Below are positions 1 through 7,654 of a stretch of DNA of 11,642 bases, one piece after another. The notes below the pieces were generated by a model, which was not told the DNA's origin, did not search any database, and saw only the letters and a program-made list of their open reading frames with translations. Positions within the stretch are counted from its first letter, which is position 1. The number at the start of each line of letters is the position of its first letter. The stretch comes from an uncultured Candidatus Melainabacteria bacterium. GTDB lineage: Bacteria > Cyanobacteriota > Vampirovibrionia > Gastranaerophilales > Gastranaerophilaceae. The position numbers were made by a program, and so were the translations under genes. The stretch is taken from assembly GCA_934747325.1 (NCBI GenBank), contig CAKVGW010000051.1, positions 1 through 11,642 on the forward strand, given 5' to 3'.

Positions 1-235
1 TTCATTTTTGTTGTCCATCATTCTTTGCGAATTAACAAGTTTATTTCGTCTTTCGCTATTCTGTTTTCAAGGTTCAAATATCTTGGACTTAAGTCCATTC
101 AAACTTTTAATTTTTCTTACTTCTTTTTGCTATTTATATAAGTAAAAGGTTTTAATCTGTGCCGACCTTTTCGATTACTTAATTCCTCGAAATGCGCCTT
201 GCGCTTCGTCTGCACCGGAGGTTTCCTCTCCGAAC
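1..235 (-). other. Probable rRNA operon leader (5' part of pre-rRNA transcript)
   Basis: Read on the minus strand, this stretch starts just below a strong promoter and contains a boxA-like sequence, TGAACCTTGAAAAC (76 to 63). It resembles the antitermination box found before 16S and in 16S-23S spacers of many Gram-positive-type rRNA operons. Small hairpins lie near the transcript start: CGGAG/CTCCG (216-220 with 228-232) and GCGC-ctt-GCGC (194-204). A perfect palindrome, GGACTTAAGTCC, is at 85-96. No coding frame is convincing. I infer that a 16S gene begins just outside the left edge, but no rRNA sequence is inside the window, so the call rests on the promoter and boxA alone. The alternative is an untranslated leader of a protein gene; a weak ATG frame starts near position 20 but has no clear ribosome binding site. 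Confidence 0.55.
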
Positions 236-241
236 TTCTTT

Positions 242-269
242 ATCTTAACTCATCAATTTCTTTTGTCAA
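242..269 (-). promoter_or_regulatory. Strong sigma-70 promoter, proximal promoter of the putative rRNA operon
   Basis: On the minus strand a perfect -35 TTGACA (269 to 264) is separated by 16 bp from a -10 TAAGAT (247 to 242). Transcription would start near 235 and run left into the leader with hairpins and boxA. The consensus -35 and the long structured untranslated leader fit a stable-RNA promoter. Confidence 0.65.
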
Positions 270-469
270 CAGGTTTGTTTTTTGCTATTTACATTTCTTT
301 ACATTTGATTTACTTTTGTAAAGTTTGTTTTCAAAAGAAAATATTTAAGTCTTCAAAGTGCTATTCTTTTATTTCGGCTATCCCTTTTCAGGATTGAAGT
401 GTAAACCACTTTCTTTACGGGTTACTATGAATTTTTGCTTTCGCTTGGTTTCGTTCACCGCGTTCCTTC

Positions 470-498
470 ATTGTAATCTGAAAAAAATTTAAAATCAA
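470..498 (-). promoter_or_regulatory. Candidate distal promoter of the putative rRNA operon
   Basis: On the minus strand TTGATT (498 to 493), a 17-bp spacer and TACAAT (475 to 470) form a good sigma-70 promoter about 230 bp upstream of the proximal one. Tandem promoters are usual for rRNA operons. The 200 bp between the two promoters show no open frame and only a small ATCC/GGAT hairpin (380-395 region). Confidence 0.4.
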
Positions 499-591
499 GT
501 GTTTATTTTACAATCATTTACAAAAGTTAATAATTTTGAGTAAAGTGCGTATGTTTATTGAGTTATAGAGTTTGTAAAATAGCCTACGGCT

Positions 592-950
592 TGAACCCTC
601 ACCCGAAAATCCACTACTGTCCAGTAAAAATTTCAAGTTATAGCATTAGGATTTCGCAATAACCTTCGTTTTAAGAATCTTAAATAATATCAAGACAAAA
701 GATAAAAGTTAATAAAAAACTGGATTGCTTCAGGCTAATCGCCTTCGCAATGACGGCACGCTAAAAAGTCTGACGCCCAGTCATTGCAAGGAGCAACGAT
801 TACAATTGGCGACGAAGTAATCCATTATATAAATACAAATTAACATATATTTTATCAACTTAAATTTTTACCGAACAGTAGTGCCCAAATAGAGGGCAGA
901 AGTTTCTGAAAACTGGATTACCACGGGTCAAATGCCCTCCACTACTTTCC
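592..950. repeat. Nested inverted-repeat element, MITE-like, no coding capacity
   Basis: An outer inverted repeat is formed by 613-639 (ACTACTGTCC AGTAAAAATT TCAAGTT) and the complement of 857-882 (ACTACTGTTC GGTAAAAATT TAAGTT), with a few mismatches and one gap. Weaker similarity extends outward (CTT-N3-CCCTC on both sides). A further pair overlaps the right arm: AGTAGTG plus GAGGGCA (878-884 and 892-898) faces TGCCCTC plus CACTACT (933-946). A second, inner inverted repeat sits at 721-825 and is listed separately. There is no open frame of note and no transposase, so if mobile the element would depend on something elsewhere. It may instead be a composite of two repeat families. Confidence 0.5.
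721..825. repeat. Palindromic interspersed repeat, GGATTGCTTC...GCAATGAC type
   Basis: The left arm starts TGGATTGCTTC (721-731) and ends GCAATGACG (747-755). The right arm is the imperfect complement: TCATTGCA (781-788) to GAAGTAATCCA (814-824). The core words GGATTGCTTC and GCAATGAC in opposite orientation are familiar to me from palindromic intergenic repeats in many unrelated bacterial genomes. That resemblance is from memory, not from a search. As RNA either strand could fold into a long imperfect hairpin. A third related word, CTGGATTACCACGGG, occurs at 913-927. Confidence 0.5.
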
Positions 951-967
951 ATGACAAATTTAATACT

Positions 968-2434
968 TTAAGCTTTATTTTTATCTTTGTCTTTGTCGTC
1001 AGGATTATTTGTAGAGTTTGTTGTTGGAGTAGAAGTATTAGTTCCACCAGTTCCTACAACTCCTGTTGTACCTTCCGGAGGTGTTGTTTGAGCTAAAACA
1101 GCACTGGATTCTTCGCCTAACTGTTCAGACATGCCTTCAGGATCACTCATATCTTCAGGAATTTCAAGTTCCAAATCTTCTACGCCTTCCATTTGACCGG
1201 CATAAACATCTATATTTTCATCGTACATGCTTATTGTCGTAGCATTCAAGTCTTGAGTTTCTTTCCTTGCATTAATTTCAGTTCCAACATCTCCTGCCCA
1301 TTTGAATTGTTGCGTAGCTGCAATACCACTAGAAGCAGCGGCTGCTGCACCAATTGCTGCAAATGCCCATCCTACAAAAGCTTTACCAGCTAATCTTGCA
1401 GCTGCTAAACCAGCACTTATTCCATTTACTGTTTGTGCCCCAGCTTCTACGTAGCACATAGCTCTTGTTGCACCATCAAAACTTTCTGCATAATCAGTTA
1501 CACCTTCGACTTCTCCCATTGTTGAAGCCGCATTATCATAAACATCTTGATAAGTACCCATTTCATCATAAATTTCACCAACATTATCAGTTGTTTCATC
1601 AGATAAATCGCCAATATCAACACCCAGTTGTTGCATAATTGGTACTAATTCTTTCATTAATGCTTTTTCATCTTCTGTTAAAGATTCACCGGAATTAACT
1701 TTTTCCATCAAAGCATCATAACTTGCTTTATACATATCATATTCTGTCTTTTTATCTTCTATTTCGTCATTAGCATCTTCATTATATGCTTGAGCTTCGT
1801 CTGACAAATCTACAATTTCGTCACCTGCAGATGACATGTCATCTTGAGCAGCTGCTAAAGATGCTTTAGCATCTTGCATTGTATTTTGGAGTTCATCACA
1901 TGCCTCCTTCTGCTCTTTGTTTGGTTTTGCTATATAATACTTTGCAGCAACAGCAGAAGCCATGACAACAGTTGCAATATCACTAAGCTTTACCGTTTTT
2001 CCTGACGATTGTATTGCTGCTTTACCACCACTATTCACTACACAAGCTCCGGCACTGTTCAAAGTTCTTCCTACAGCATTACCAACGATTTTTCCTGTTA
2101 CGGCACCTGCTACTGAAAGTGCAGCATCACCAACACTATTTGCAATCATGCCACCTTTGCCACCATCATATCCGGTCTTATCCTTAGCAGATTCTTTACC
2201 GTTTAGTTTTGCAGCTGAATAGTCATCATCTTCTATTTCATAAGCATTTTCATCATTACTTGCCGTTGCACGCCAATTCTTTAGTTCACCATTCCATGTT
2301 TGAGTAATTTCACCCATATCTTTAGATGAAATCTTCATTGTATTGCCGCCATAATTGTAGTTATACCAACATTTATAAGCATAAGCTTGTGATGTTGTTG
2401 CTTTTGAAAGATTAAAAGAATCTTGTATTGCCAT
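968..2434 (-). CDS. Unrecognised 488-aa protein with two hydrophobic Gly/Ala regions and a central helical region; sigma-28 controlled
   Basis: I do not recognise a family. The N-terminus (residues 1-90) is polar with a Tyr-rich patch (CWYNYNYGG, 22-30). Residues 95-165 are Gly/Ala/Val-rich and mildly hydrophobic. Residues 172-315 are strongly acidic and helix-prone, with probable coiled coil. Residues 332-375 are a second Ala/Gly-rich hydrophobic region. The acidic tail ends in Thr/Asn/Pro low complexity and an Asp-Lys run. No signal peptide is present. I chose the ATG at 2434 because GGAGG lies 4 nt upstream (2443-2439). A longer in-frame ATG at 2476 overlaps the -10 of the promoter and cannot be on that transcript. 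Two hydrophobic segments beside a long helical region, without a signal peptide and behind a sigma-28 promoter, recall substrates or translocators of flagellar/type III export. This is inference only; a surface or structural protein is equally possible. Confidence 0.8.
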   Translation of the reverse strand: MAIQDSFNLSKATTSQAYAYKCWYNYNYGGNTMKISSKDMGEITQTWNGELKNWRATASNDENAYEIEDDDYSAAKLNGKESAKDKTGYDGGKGGMIANSVGDAALSVAGAVTGKIVGNAVGRTLNSAGACVVNSGGKAAIQSSGKTVKLSDIATVVMASAVAAKYYIAKPNKEQKEACDELQNTMQDAKASLAAAQDDMSSAGDEIVDLSDEAQAYNEDANDEIEDKKTEYDMYKASYDALMEKVNSGESLTEDEKALMKELVPIMQQLGVDIGDLSDETTDNVGEIYDEMGTYQDVYDNAASTMGEVEGVTDYAESFDGATRAMCYVEAGAQTVNGISAGLAAARLAGKAFVGWAFAAIGAAAAASSGIAATQQFKWAGDVGTEINARKETQDLNATTISMYDENIDVYAGQMEGVEDLELEIPEDMSDPEGMSEQLGEESSAVLAQTTPPEGTTGVVGTGGTNTSTPTTNSTNNPDDKDKDKNKA

Positions 2435-2464
2435 AATTCCTCCAAGGATATTTGTTTGATATAT

Positions 2465-2491
2465 ATATCGGCACAAATTTGAAAAACTTTA
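2465..2491 (-). promoter_or_regulatory. Sigma-28 (FliA-type) promoter
   Basis: On the minus strand TAAAGTTT (2491 to 2484), an 11-nt spacer and GCCGATAT (2472 to 2465) match the FliA consensus TAAAGTTT-N11-GCCGATAA at 15 of 16 positions. Transcription would start near 2458, leaving a leader of about 25 nt with GGAGG before the ATG at 2434. No good sigma-70 promoter is visible nearby. Confidence 0.75.
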
Positions 2492-2679
2492 GAGTTTAGA
2501 GATGGATTGTTACAAAAGTTAACACTTAATGATGGGGTGAAATCTTATCAAAAATAAAACACTCTTGATTTAAAATATAAACAAAAGGTCAATATAATTA
2601 TAAAGAAGTAATATATAATGTTAGATAACTGTAAATGACACGTCTTTTGCAGAATCAGCAAAAAAATTAATACAATAGA

Positions 2680-3855
2680 TTATAAAACTTCTATAATTTG
2701 TTTTATATTTTCACAAGTTACATTATTTAGCGCTATATTTTTGTGTTCATTTTTCAAAGCTTGTTTTTCTTTTAATAATGTCAATACCTTTAAAAGCAAT
2801 GTTTGATTTTTGCTATCCAAAAGAGTTTCCAATTCTTCAACATCATCAACAAAATCAACAGCAAAAAATACGAAATCGCTTTCATCGTACAATTCTTCAT
2901 AAAGCAAGCTATTCAATTTTTGTTCATTTATTTTGCTCAAAAATTTGCCAATTGCTTGAACTTCATCTTTTGTGTTTTTATCGCAGTCAAATAAATATTC
3001 TTCATTAGAAAGCAATTCTGCAAACTTATCTTTTGCAAGTCTTAGCAATATTGCAGAAGTACTTGTTAAATTTTCATGATACAAGTTTTCAAAAATATTA
3101 TATAAATTATAATCCAAAACTGCTGATGGCGGGATGATTTCAGGAATAGCACTTACAATATGGCTCAAAACCAAAACGCCATCATCAAGATTACCTTTCA
3201 AAAGTTCTTCCAATGATATCAAATACGGAATTTCTGATGCTATATTTTCAGAAAGTGTAGACTTTTTCATAACATCAAGTATCGATTTTAATGCATCTTT
3301 AGCTTGATAAGAAACCAAAAATTTGATTGCATTATATTTTTCAAATTCATCCTCAGAATTCAATTGGTTTAACGCTTCAGATTTAGAAACATCATCATTC
3401 ATTTTGGCTAAAACTTCAATAGAATTAATGCTCAAAGGTTCGAATGAAGATTTAGCGGAAGTTCTTAAAAGCGGTAACAATTCTTCTAAATACTCGTTCG
3501 GCACAAGTAAAAAGAATTTTGTGGCATAAGCTTTTTTGTTGTCATCACCATTTACGTAAATTTCTTTTATAACAGGCAAAATCTCGATTCCGCCAAACTT
3601 ATATAAAACTTCAGCAAATACATTATCATAAGATGATGAATAGTATTCAAAAAAGTTTAACAAGTTCAAATAGTTATCTTTTGTACAAGCCAATTGAATA
3701 CGTTTTGCTACATTATTTTTTACAAAGTCGAACAAAAAATCATCTTGTTTTACTAATTTTGCAAAAAGTGCCACATCAGAATTGTCAACAAGTGATTTTG
3801 CGACAGTCTCATACTCAGCAGGATTTTTTCCTGTGAGTTTCTTAATTAAATCCAT
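2680..3855 (-). CDS. Alpha-helical repeat (HEAT-like) protein, function unknown
   Basis: The 391-aa product is almost entirely predicted helix: successive segments of about 30-40 residues rich in Leu, Glu and Lys with short turns. Examples are the stretch around EILPVIKEIYVNGDDNKKA (about 110-129) and the one around AIKFLVSYQAKDALKSILDV (about 177-196). This suits a HEAT/ARM-type solenoid, normally a protein-binding scaffold. There is no signal peptide, membrane segment or catalytic motif. The gene starts 6 nt after the stop of the SLOG-like gene and has only a weak ribosome binding site (GGAT), so translation is probably coupled. The context suggests it works with that Rossmann protein, for example as a partner or regulator. 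A specific function cannot be given. Confidence 0.8.
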   Translation of the reverse strand: MDLIKKLTGKNPAEYETVAKSLVDNSDVALFAKLVKQDDFLFDFVKNNVAKRIQLACTKDNYLNLLNFFEYYSSSYDNVFAEVLYKFGGIEILPVIKEIYVNGDDNKKAYATKFFLLVPNEYLEELLPLLRTSAKSSFEPLSINSIEVLAKMNDDVSKSEALNQLNSEDEFEKYNAIKFLVSYQAKDALKSILDVMKKSTLSENIASEIPYLISLEELLKGNLDDGVLVLSHIVSAIPEIIPPSAVLDYNLYNIFENLYHENLTSTSAILLRLAKDKFAELLSNEEYLFDCDKNTKDEVQAIGKFLSKINEQKLNSLLYEELYDESDFVFFAVDFVDDVEELETLLDSKNQTLLLKVLTLLKEKQALKNEHKNIALNNVTCENIKQIIEVL

Positions 3856-3861
3856 AATTCA

Positions 3862-4437
3862 CTAATCCAAATAGAATACTGTAACTACTTTATGATTTTC
3901 TTCAGCATAATCAACTGCTTTATGAAGAGTTTTACTTGTATGTGACAAGAAACAAATTAATTGGTTGCAATCGTCAATAATTTCTCTGTTACAAACTCTT
4001 GAAGCATCTGCTAAAGTCATCATTGCTCTATCTGAATGCTCAACTATATTTGGAACGCCGATTAATTGGTCTTGAACGTCAGAAGGTTGTTGACCAATAG
4101 TTTGAGGTAAAATAACTTTCAATTTATCAGGATTAGATTTCATTGCACCTCTAATCGCAGCTGCGTTTGTACCGCATGAACCACCTGATGTGATAATTGT
4201 GTTACCTTGGCGAACTAAAGCTGTTGCCAAAGTTTCAATCATTTGTTGGTGAGTAATAGCAAGGTTTCTTGAACCGATAATTGCAATTCTCTTGGCGGGT
4301 TGCTTTATAGTAGCCAATTCCATAGCGAGCTCATCTACTGTATCAGGTGCATGCTCTGCTGTATCTAAATCGTCCATTGGAACCATAATGGATGGCTGTT
4401 TTTGTTCGTCGTCAATTGAATTAAAAATTTCGCTCAT
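3862..4437 (-). CDS. DprA/SLOG-like Rossmann-fold protein
   Basis: The 191-aa protein has an acidic, probably disordered N-terminus (1-47), then a single DprA/LOG-like Rossmann domain: strand and loop RIAIIGSR (50-57), glycine loop TSGGSCGTNAAAIRGA (83-98), strand KVILP (107-111), CNREII (149-154, where DprA has an RNR-like motif), and a final strand and helix ICFLSHTSKTLHKAVDYA (161-178). True DprA proteins are about 280-380 aa with extra domains, so this is a stand-alone domain. The family binds nucleotides, nucleotide-derived ligands or single-stranded DNA. Which applies here cannot be told. The ATG is preceded by AAAGGTGG at 4-nt spacing. It is the first gene of a leftward pair and is divergent from the pcrA-like helicase gene, so a DNA-related role is conceivable but unproven. 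Confidence 0.8.
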   Translation of the reverse strand: MSEIFNSIDDEQKQPSIMVPMDDLDTAEHAPDTVDELAMELATIKQPAKRIAIIGSRNLAITHQQMIETLATALVRQGNTIITSGGSCGTNAAAIRGAMKSNPDKLKVILPQTIGQQPSDVQDQLIGVPNIVEHSDRAMMTLADASRVCNREIIDDCNQLICFLSHTSKTLHKAVDYAEENHKVVTVFYLD

Positions 4438-4455
4438 TGTACCACCTTTTTTAAA

Positions 4456-4484
4456 TTGAAAAATAATTATTTTTTTTGTATGCT
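4456..4484 (+). promoter_or_regulatory. Weak candidate promoter of the helicase gene
   Basis: TTGAAA (4456-4461), 17 bp and TATGCT (4479-4484) lie about 40 nt before the helicase start, in a T-rich intergenic stretch shared with the divergent operon. The -10 is poor, and TAATAT (4491-4496) is an alternative without a clear -35. Confidence 0.25.
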
Positions 4485-4510
4485 TATAGATAATATCACA
4501 AAATAGGCAA
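4483..4510 (-). promoter_or_regulatory. Candidate promoter of the SLOG-like / helical-repeat operon
   Basis: On the minus strand TTGCCT (4510 to 4505), 16 bp and TATAAG (4488 to 4483) give a plausible sigma-70 promoter about 40 nt ahead of the start codon at 4437. Confidence 0.4.
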
Positions 4511-4525
4511 TTTGGGAATAGGGGA

Positions 4526-7111
4526 ATGGAAAATATTTTAGAAGGGCTTAATAAAGAGCAGTTAGAAGCAGCGAAAACAACACAAGGAGCATTGCTTATT
4601 TTAGCAGGTGCCGGTAGCGGTAAAACAAAAGTTTTAACATCAAGAATCGCTTATATGATTCAAAATGGTGCAATTGCAGGCAAAATTCTTGCTGTAACAT
4701 TTACAAACAAAGCTGCCAAAGAAATGAAAGAACGTCTTTCTAAAATGTTAGGCGAAAATATCGTAAAATACATGTGGGTTGGTACATTTCACAGTATTTG
4801 CGGACGTATATTAAGACAAGATATAGAAAACTATTCGTTTCAGTCAGGTAAAAAGCTTGATAAAAATTTTACAATTTATGATGAAACCGACTCTGTTGCC
4901 ATAATTAAGCAAGCAATTAAGAAATTAAACTTAGATGATAAAATTTATCAACCGAAACTAATTAAGGCAGTTATCTCAAACGCTAAGAACAAAATGCAAG
5001 ATGCGTATACATTTGCAACTTTTGCTCGCGATTTTAAATCACAAAAAATTGCCCAAGTTTTCGAATTCTATGAAAATGCGCTAAATAACAATAACGCAAT
5101 CGACTTTGACGATATGTTAATGCTTTGCGTAAAACTTCTTGAACAGAATCCTGAAGTCAGAAAAAAATATTACGATAAGTTCCAACATATTATGGTCGAT
5201 GAATATCAAGATACAAACCAAGCGCAGTATCAACTTGTAAAAGCACTTTACACAAATTTACAAGCTGATATTCCTGATTCTCGTTCGCTTTGCGTTGTAG
5301 GTGATGTTGACCAATCAATTTATAGCTGGCGTGGTGCCGATTTCAGAATTATTATGAATTTCCAAAACGATTTTCCTAAAGCAAAATTAGTAAAATTGGA
5401 ACAAAATTACCGTTCTACTGCAAATATTTTGAATGCAGCGAATGCTATTATTGAAAATAATGAAGAACGTGTAGATAAAGTTCTTTATTCGCAAAAAGGC
5501 GACGGTGAAAAGATTTCGCTTTACGAAGCACAAGATGAAGCGGATGAGGCAAACTATATTGTTAAATCAATTCGAGATACATCAGACAATTATAATCAAT
5601 TTTCGATTTTATACAGAACAAACGCTCAATCGCGTGCATTAGAAGAAGCTTTGATAGCAGCAGGAATTCCATATAGAATATACGGCGGGCTTAAATTCTA
5701 TGACCGTAAGGAAATTAAAGATGCGATTGCTTATTTAAAATTAATCTACAACCCTGATGATTCGCAGTCTTTAAGACGAATTATCAATGTACCGAAACGT
5801 GCAATAGGCGAAACTACACTTAAACATTTACAAGAATATGCGGATGAAAAAGATATCAGCTTGTATTCAGCTATTATGGATGTTGATAATATCTCTACAA
5901 TCAAATCCGGAACAGCTACGAAATTAAAAGATTTTGCAACACTTGTAGAAAAACTTAAAGAAGCACAATCAAGGTACAGCTTGCCGGAATTTTTAAGTTT
6001 GATTTTAGAAAAGAGTGGTTATTTAAGAGAGCTTCAAGCAACGGGTGCGGATGAAGATCAAACAAGAATTGAAAACTTGCAAGAATTGGTAAACGTAGCA
6101 AACGAATTTGAACCGGAAGAAGTTGGGAATGAATTGGGCGAATTCTTATCACAAGTGTCTTTAGTTTCCGATATTGACGGAATGGAAGAAATTGCAAACA
6201 ATGTTACGCTTATGACACTTCACGCATCAAAAGGTTTGGAATTTCCTATCGTATTCTTAGCAGGTTGTGATGAAGGTATTTTCCCTTCTGCAAGATGTTC
6301 GAACAGTTTATCAGAATTAGAAGAAGAACGTCGCTTGATGTACGTTGGTGTTACAAGAGCAGAAAATAAATTATACTTAACCACCGCTAAACGTCGTCAA
6401 ATGTGGGGTGAATACAAATACTACACACCAAGCAGATTTTTAGAAGAAATTCCTTCAACTCTATTAGATAGAGAAGAATCCGCATTCTCAGAATTTTCTG
6501 ACCATAGAAGCACATTTAATAGTGCGGTGAAAAAAGTTCAAGGTGGCTACAACAAAGGTAAATTCAGTGATAGAAATAGTAGCGGTTCTTCTTTTGGCAC
6601 TTCTAAAAAATCTTCAAGCACTTCGTTTAGCTCTGATGGTTTTGTAAAACCATCAACAGGTTTTGGTGCAAACTTTGTTGCTCCATCTTCTAAAAATAAT
6701 AATTCATCAGGATTTGGCAAAAACTTTGTAGCGCCTGCTGCTAAAAAGACTACAAATGTCGTACAAAGAACTCCGAGCAGAATGATTTTGAAAAAGAATC
6801 CGATAAATAAAGAAAAAGAAGAGGCTAAAATCAAGGCTTTCTTTGAAGACAACGTTATGAAGCGTAAATTGGAAGAAGAAAGACGCCAAGAAGCACTTCG
6901 TTTAGAAGAAAAACAAAAAGAAGAAGCTTTAAAAAACACAGCAACTCAGTATTTCTTTAACGTTGGAGAAAGAGTCTTCCACGAAAAGTTAGGTGTTGGC
7001 GAAATTGCAGACGTTATCCAAATCGGCGAAAGCACAATGTACACAATTGATTTCGGCAAAATGGGTAAAAAAGCCATGGATGCGACTTATGCGAGATTAA
7101 AGAAATTATAG
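4526..7111 (+). CDS. pcrA: ATP-dependent DNA helicase, UvrD/PcrA family (SF1A)
   Basis: A 3'-5' DNA helicase of the UvrD/Rep/PcrA group, involved in DNA repair and in clearing replication or transcription obstacles. All superfamily 1 motifs are visible: Q motif near LNKEQLEAA (8-16), Walker A AGAGSGKT (27-34), Ia VTFTNKAAKEMKER, Walker B DEYQD (225-229), motif III GDVDQSIYSWRG (259-270), motif IV NYRST (from 294), motif V TLHASKGLEFP (from 564), motif VI YVGVTRAE (606-613). The C-terminus (about 809-861) is the small PcrA-type domain beginning VGERVFHEKLGVGEI. At 861 aa it is over 100 aa longer than usual PcrA (about 720-740 aa). The excess is a low-complexity linker (about 665-805) with a duplicated GFGxNFVAP and a charged helical stretch. 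The ATG has GGGAATAGGGG just upstream and gives the usual N-terminus. UvrD is an equivalent name. Confidence 0.96.
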   Translation: MENILEGLNKEQLEAAKTTQGALLILAGAGSGKTKVLTSRIAYMIQNGAIAGKILAVTFTNKAAKEMKERLSKMLGENIVKYMWVGTFHSICGRILRQDIENYSFQSGKKLDKNFTIYDETDSVAIIKQAIKKLNLDDKIYQPKLIKAVISNAKNKMQDAYTFATFARDFKSQKIAQVFEFYENALNNNNAIDFDDMLMLCVKLLEQNPEVRKKYYDKFQHIMVDEYQDTNQAQYQLVKALYTNLQADIPDSRSLCVVGDVDQSIYSWRGADFRIIMNFQNDFPKAKLVKLEQNYRSTANILNAANAIIENNEERVDKVLYSQKGDGEKISLYEAQDEADEANYIVKSIRDTSDNYNQFSILYRTNAQSRALEEALIAAGIPYRIYGGLKFYDRKEIKDAIAYLKLIYNPDDSQSLRRIINVPKRAIGETTLKHLQEYADEKDISLYSAIMDVDNISTIKSGTATKLKDFATLVEKLKEAQSRYSLPEFLSLILEKSGYLRELQATGADEDQTRIENLQELVNVANEFEPEEVGNELGEFLSQVSLVSDIDGMEEIANNVTLMTLHASKGLEFPIVFLAGCDEGIFPSARCSNSLSELEEERRLMYVGVTRAENKLYLTTAKRRQMWGEYKYYTPSRFLEEIPSTLLDREESAFSEFSDHRSTFNSAVKKVQGGYNKGKFSDRNSSGSSFGTSKKSSSTSFSSDGFVKPSTGFGANFVAPSSKNNNSSGFGKNFVAPAAKKTTNVVQRTPSRMILKKNPINKEKEEAKIKAFFEDNVMKRKLEEERRQEALRLEEKQKEEALKNTATQYFFNVGERVFHEKLGVGEIADVIQIGESTMYTIDFGKMGKKAMDATYARLKKL

Positions 7112-7126
7112 ATAAATTCATTTATA

Positions 7127-7162
7127 TTAAAGCAGGTGTGTCATTGGACGCACCTGCTTTAA
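7127..7162. terminator. Hairpin terminator between convergent genes
   Basis: TTAAAGCAGGTG (7127-7138) pairs perfectly with CACCTGCTTTAA (7151-7162). An inner GTC-attg-GAC extends the stem. It lies 15 nt after the helicase stop and 20 nt before the end of the leftward operon. It has only a short T run on either side, so it is probably a bidirectional terminator. Confidence 0.7.
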
Positions 7163-7181
7163 TAAGAACTAATATATAAAA

Positions 7182-7652
7182 TTATAAACTATACCATACT
7201 GTAAAAACAGGCATTTCTTCAGGATACTTGATATCAATTTCTTTTCCCCTGAAAATAACGCCAATGTAATTAAAGAATTGTGCAAAGCGTTTTTGTTTTG
7301 TTTTCAGCAATTCAAATCCATCTATTTTAACATTTGACTTAATTGTTACTATTTCATTTTTAGAATTTCTTACTTTGAATGTTTCCAATTGGATTTCTGC
7401 ATTATCGTTTGCCCATCCGTTATCTTCAATTTTATCCACAGTTCCTAAAACAGGTGTATCTTTTGAAAAAACTAACTTGTCGTTATGATAAACATCTTTT
7501 TGTATTTTAAACATTATATTATCACCAAGTTGAATTTCGTCATGCACCGTAGAAATTCTTTCAGCAGGTACAATTCTTATAGGAATTTGTTCCGAGGCAA
7601 ATGCGGAACCTCCAATTAACAATAACATTAATAATAAAATCTTTTTTAGCAT
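7182..7652 (-). CDS. Exported beta-rich protein, paralogue of its upstream neighbour
   Basis: The 156-aa product starts with a signal peptide (MLKKILLLMLLLIGGSAFA, cleavage after AFA at 19). The mature part is beta-rich. It shares with the preceding gene product the pattern PAxxIST...L-GD...FK...G-V--IEDNG...A...FK (for example VPAERIST and GTVDKIEDNGW here), so the two are paralogues. The C-terminal third, after about residue 115, differs between them. I do not recognise the family, and no catalytic residues stand out. The start ATG lies 2 nt after the stop of the previous gene, with GAGAG upstream, so it is the last gene of a three-gene operon headed by an exported M48 metalloprotease. A periplasmic or cell-surface role is inferred from the signal peptide. 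Confidence 0.8.
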   Translation of the reverse strand: MLKKILLLMLLLIGGSAFASEQIPIRIVPAERISTVHDEIQLGDNIMFKIQKDVYHNDKLVFSKDTPVLGTVDKIEDNGWANDNAEIQLETFKVRNSKNEIVTIKSNVKIDGFELLKTKQKRFAQFFNYIGVIFRGKEIDIKYPEEMPVFTVWYSL

Positions 7653-7654
7653 TT

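Noticed and set aside
1..500. Riboswitch (c-di-GMP or similar) in the leader
   Set aside because: Short hairpins and a GGATAGCC-like word caught my eye, but no known aptamer core could be assembled; rRNA leader structure is simpler.
2435..2476. Longer start of the sigma-28-controlled gene at 2476
   Set aside because: That ATG overlaps the -10 element of the promoter and has no ribosome binding site, while the ATG at 2434 has GGAGG at good spacing.
6547..6939. 130-codon leftward frame inside the helicase gene
   Set aside because: It is the antisense of the low-complexity linker; the helicase frame is clearly the real one.
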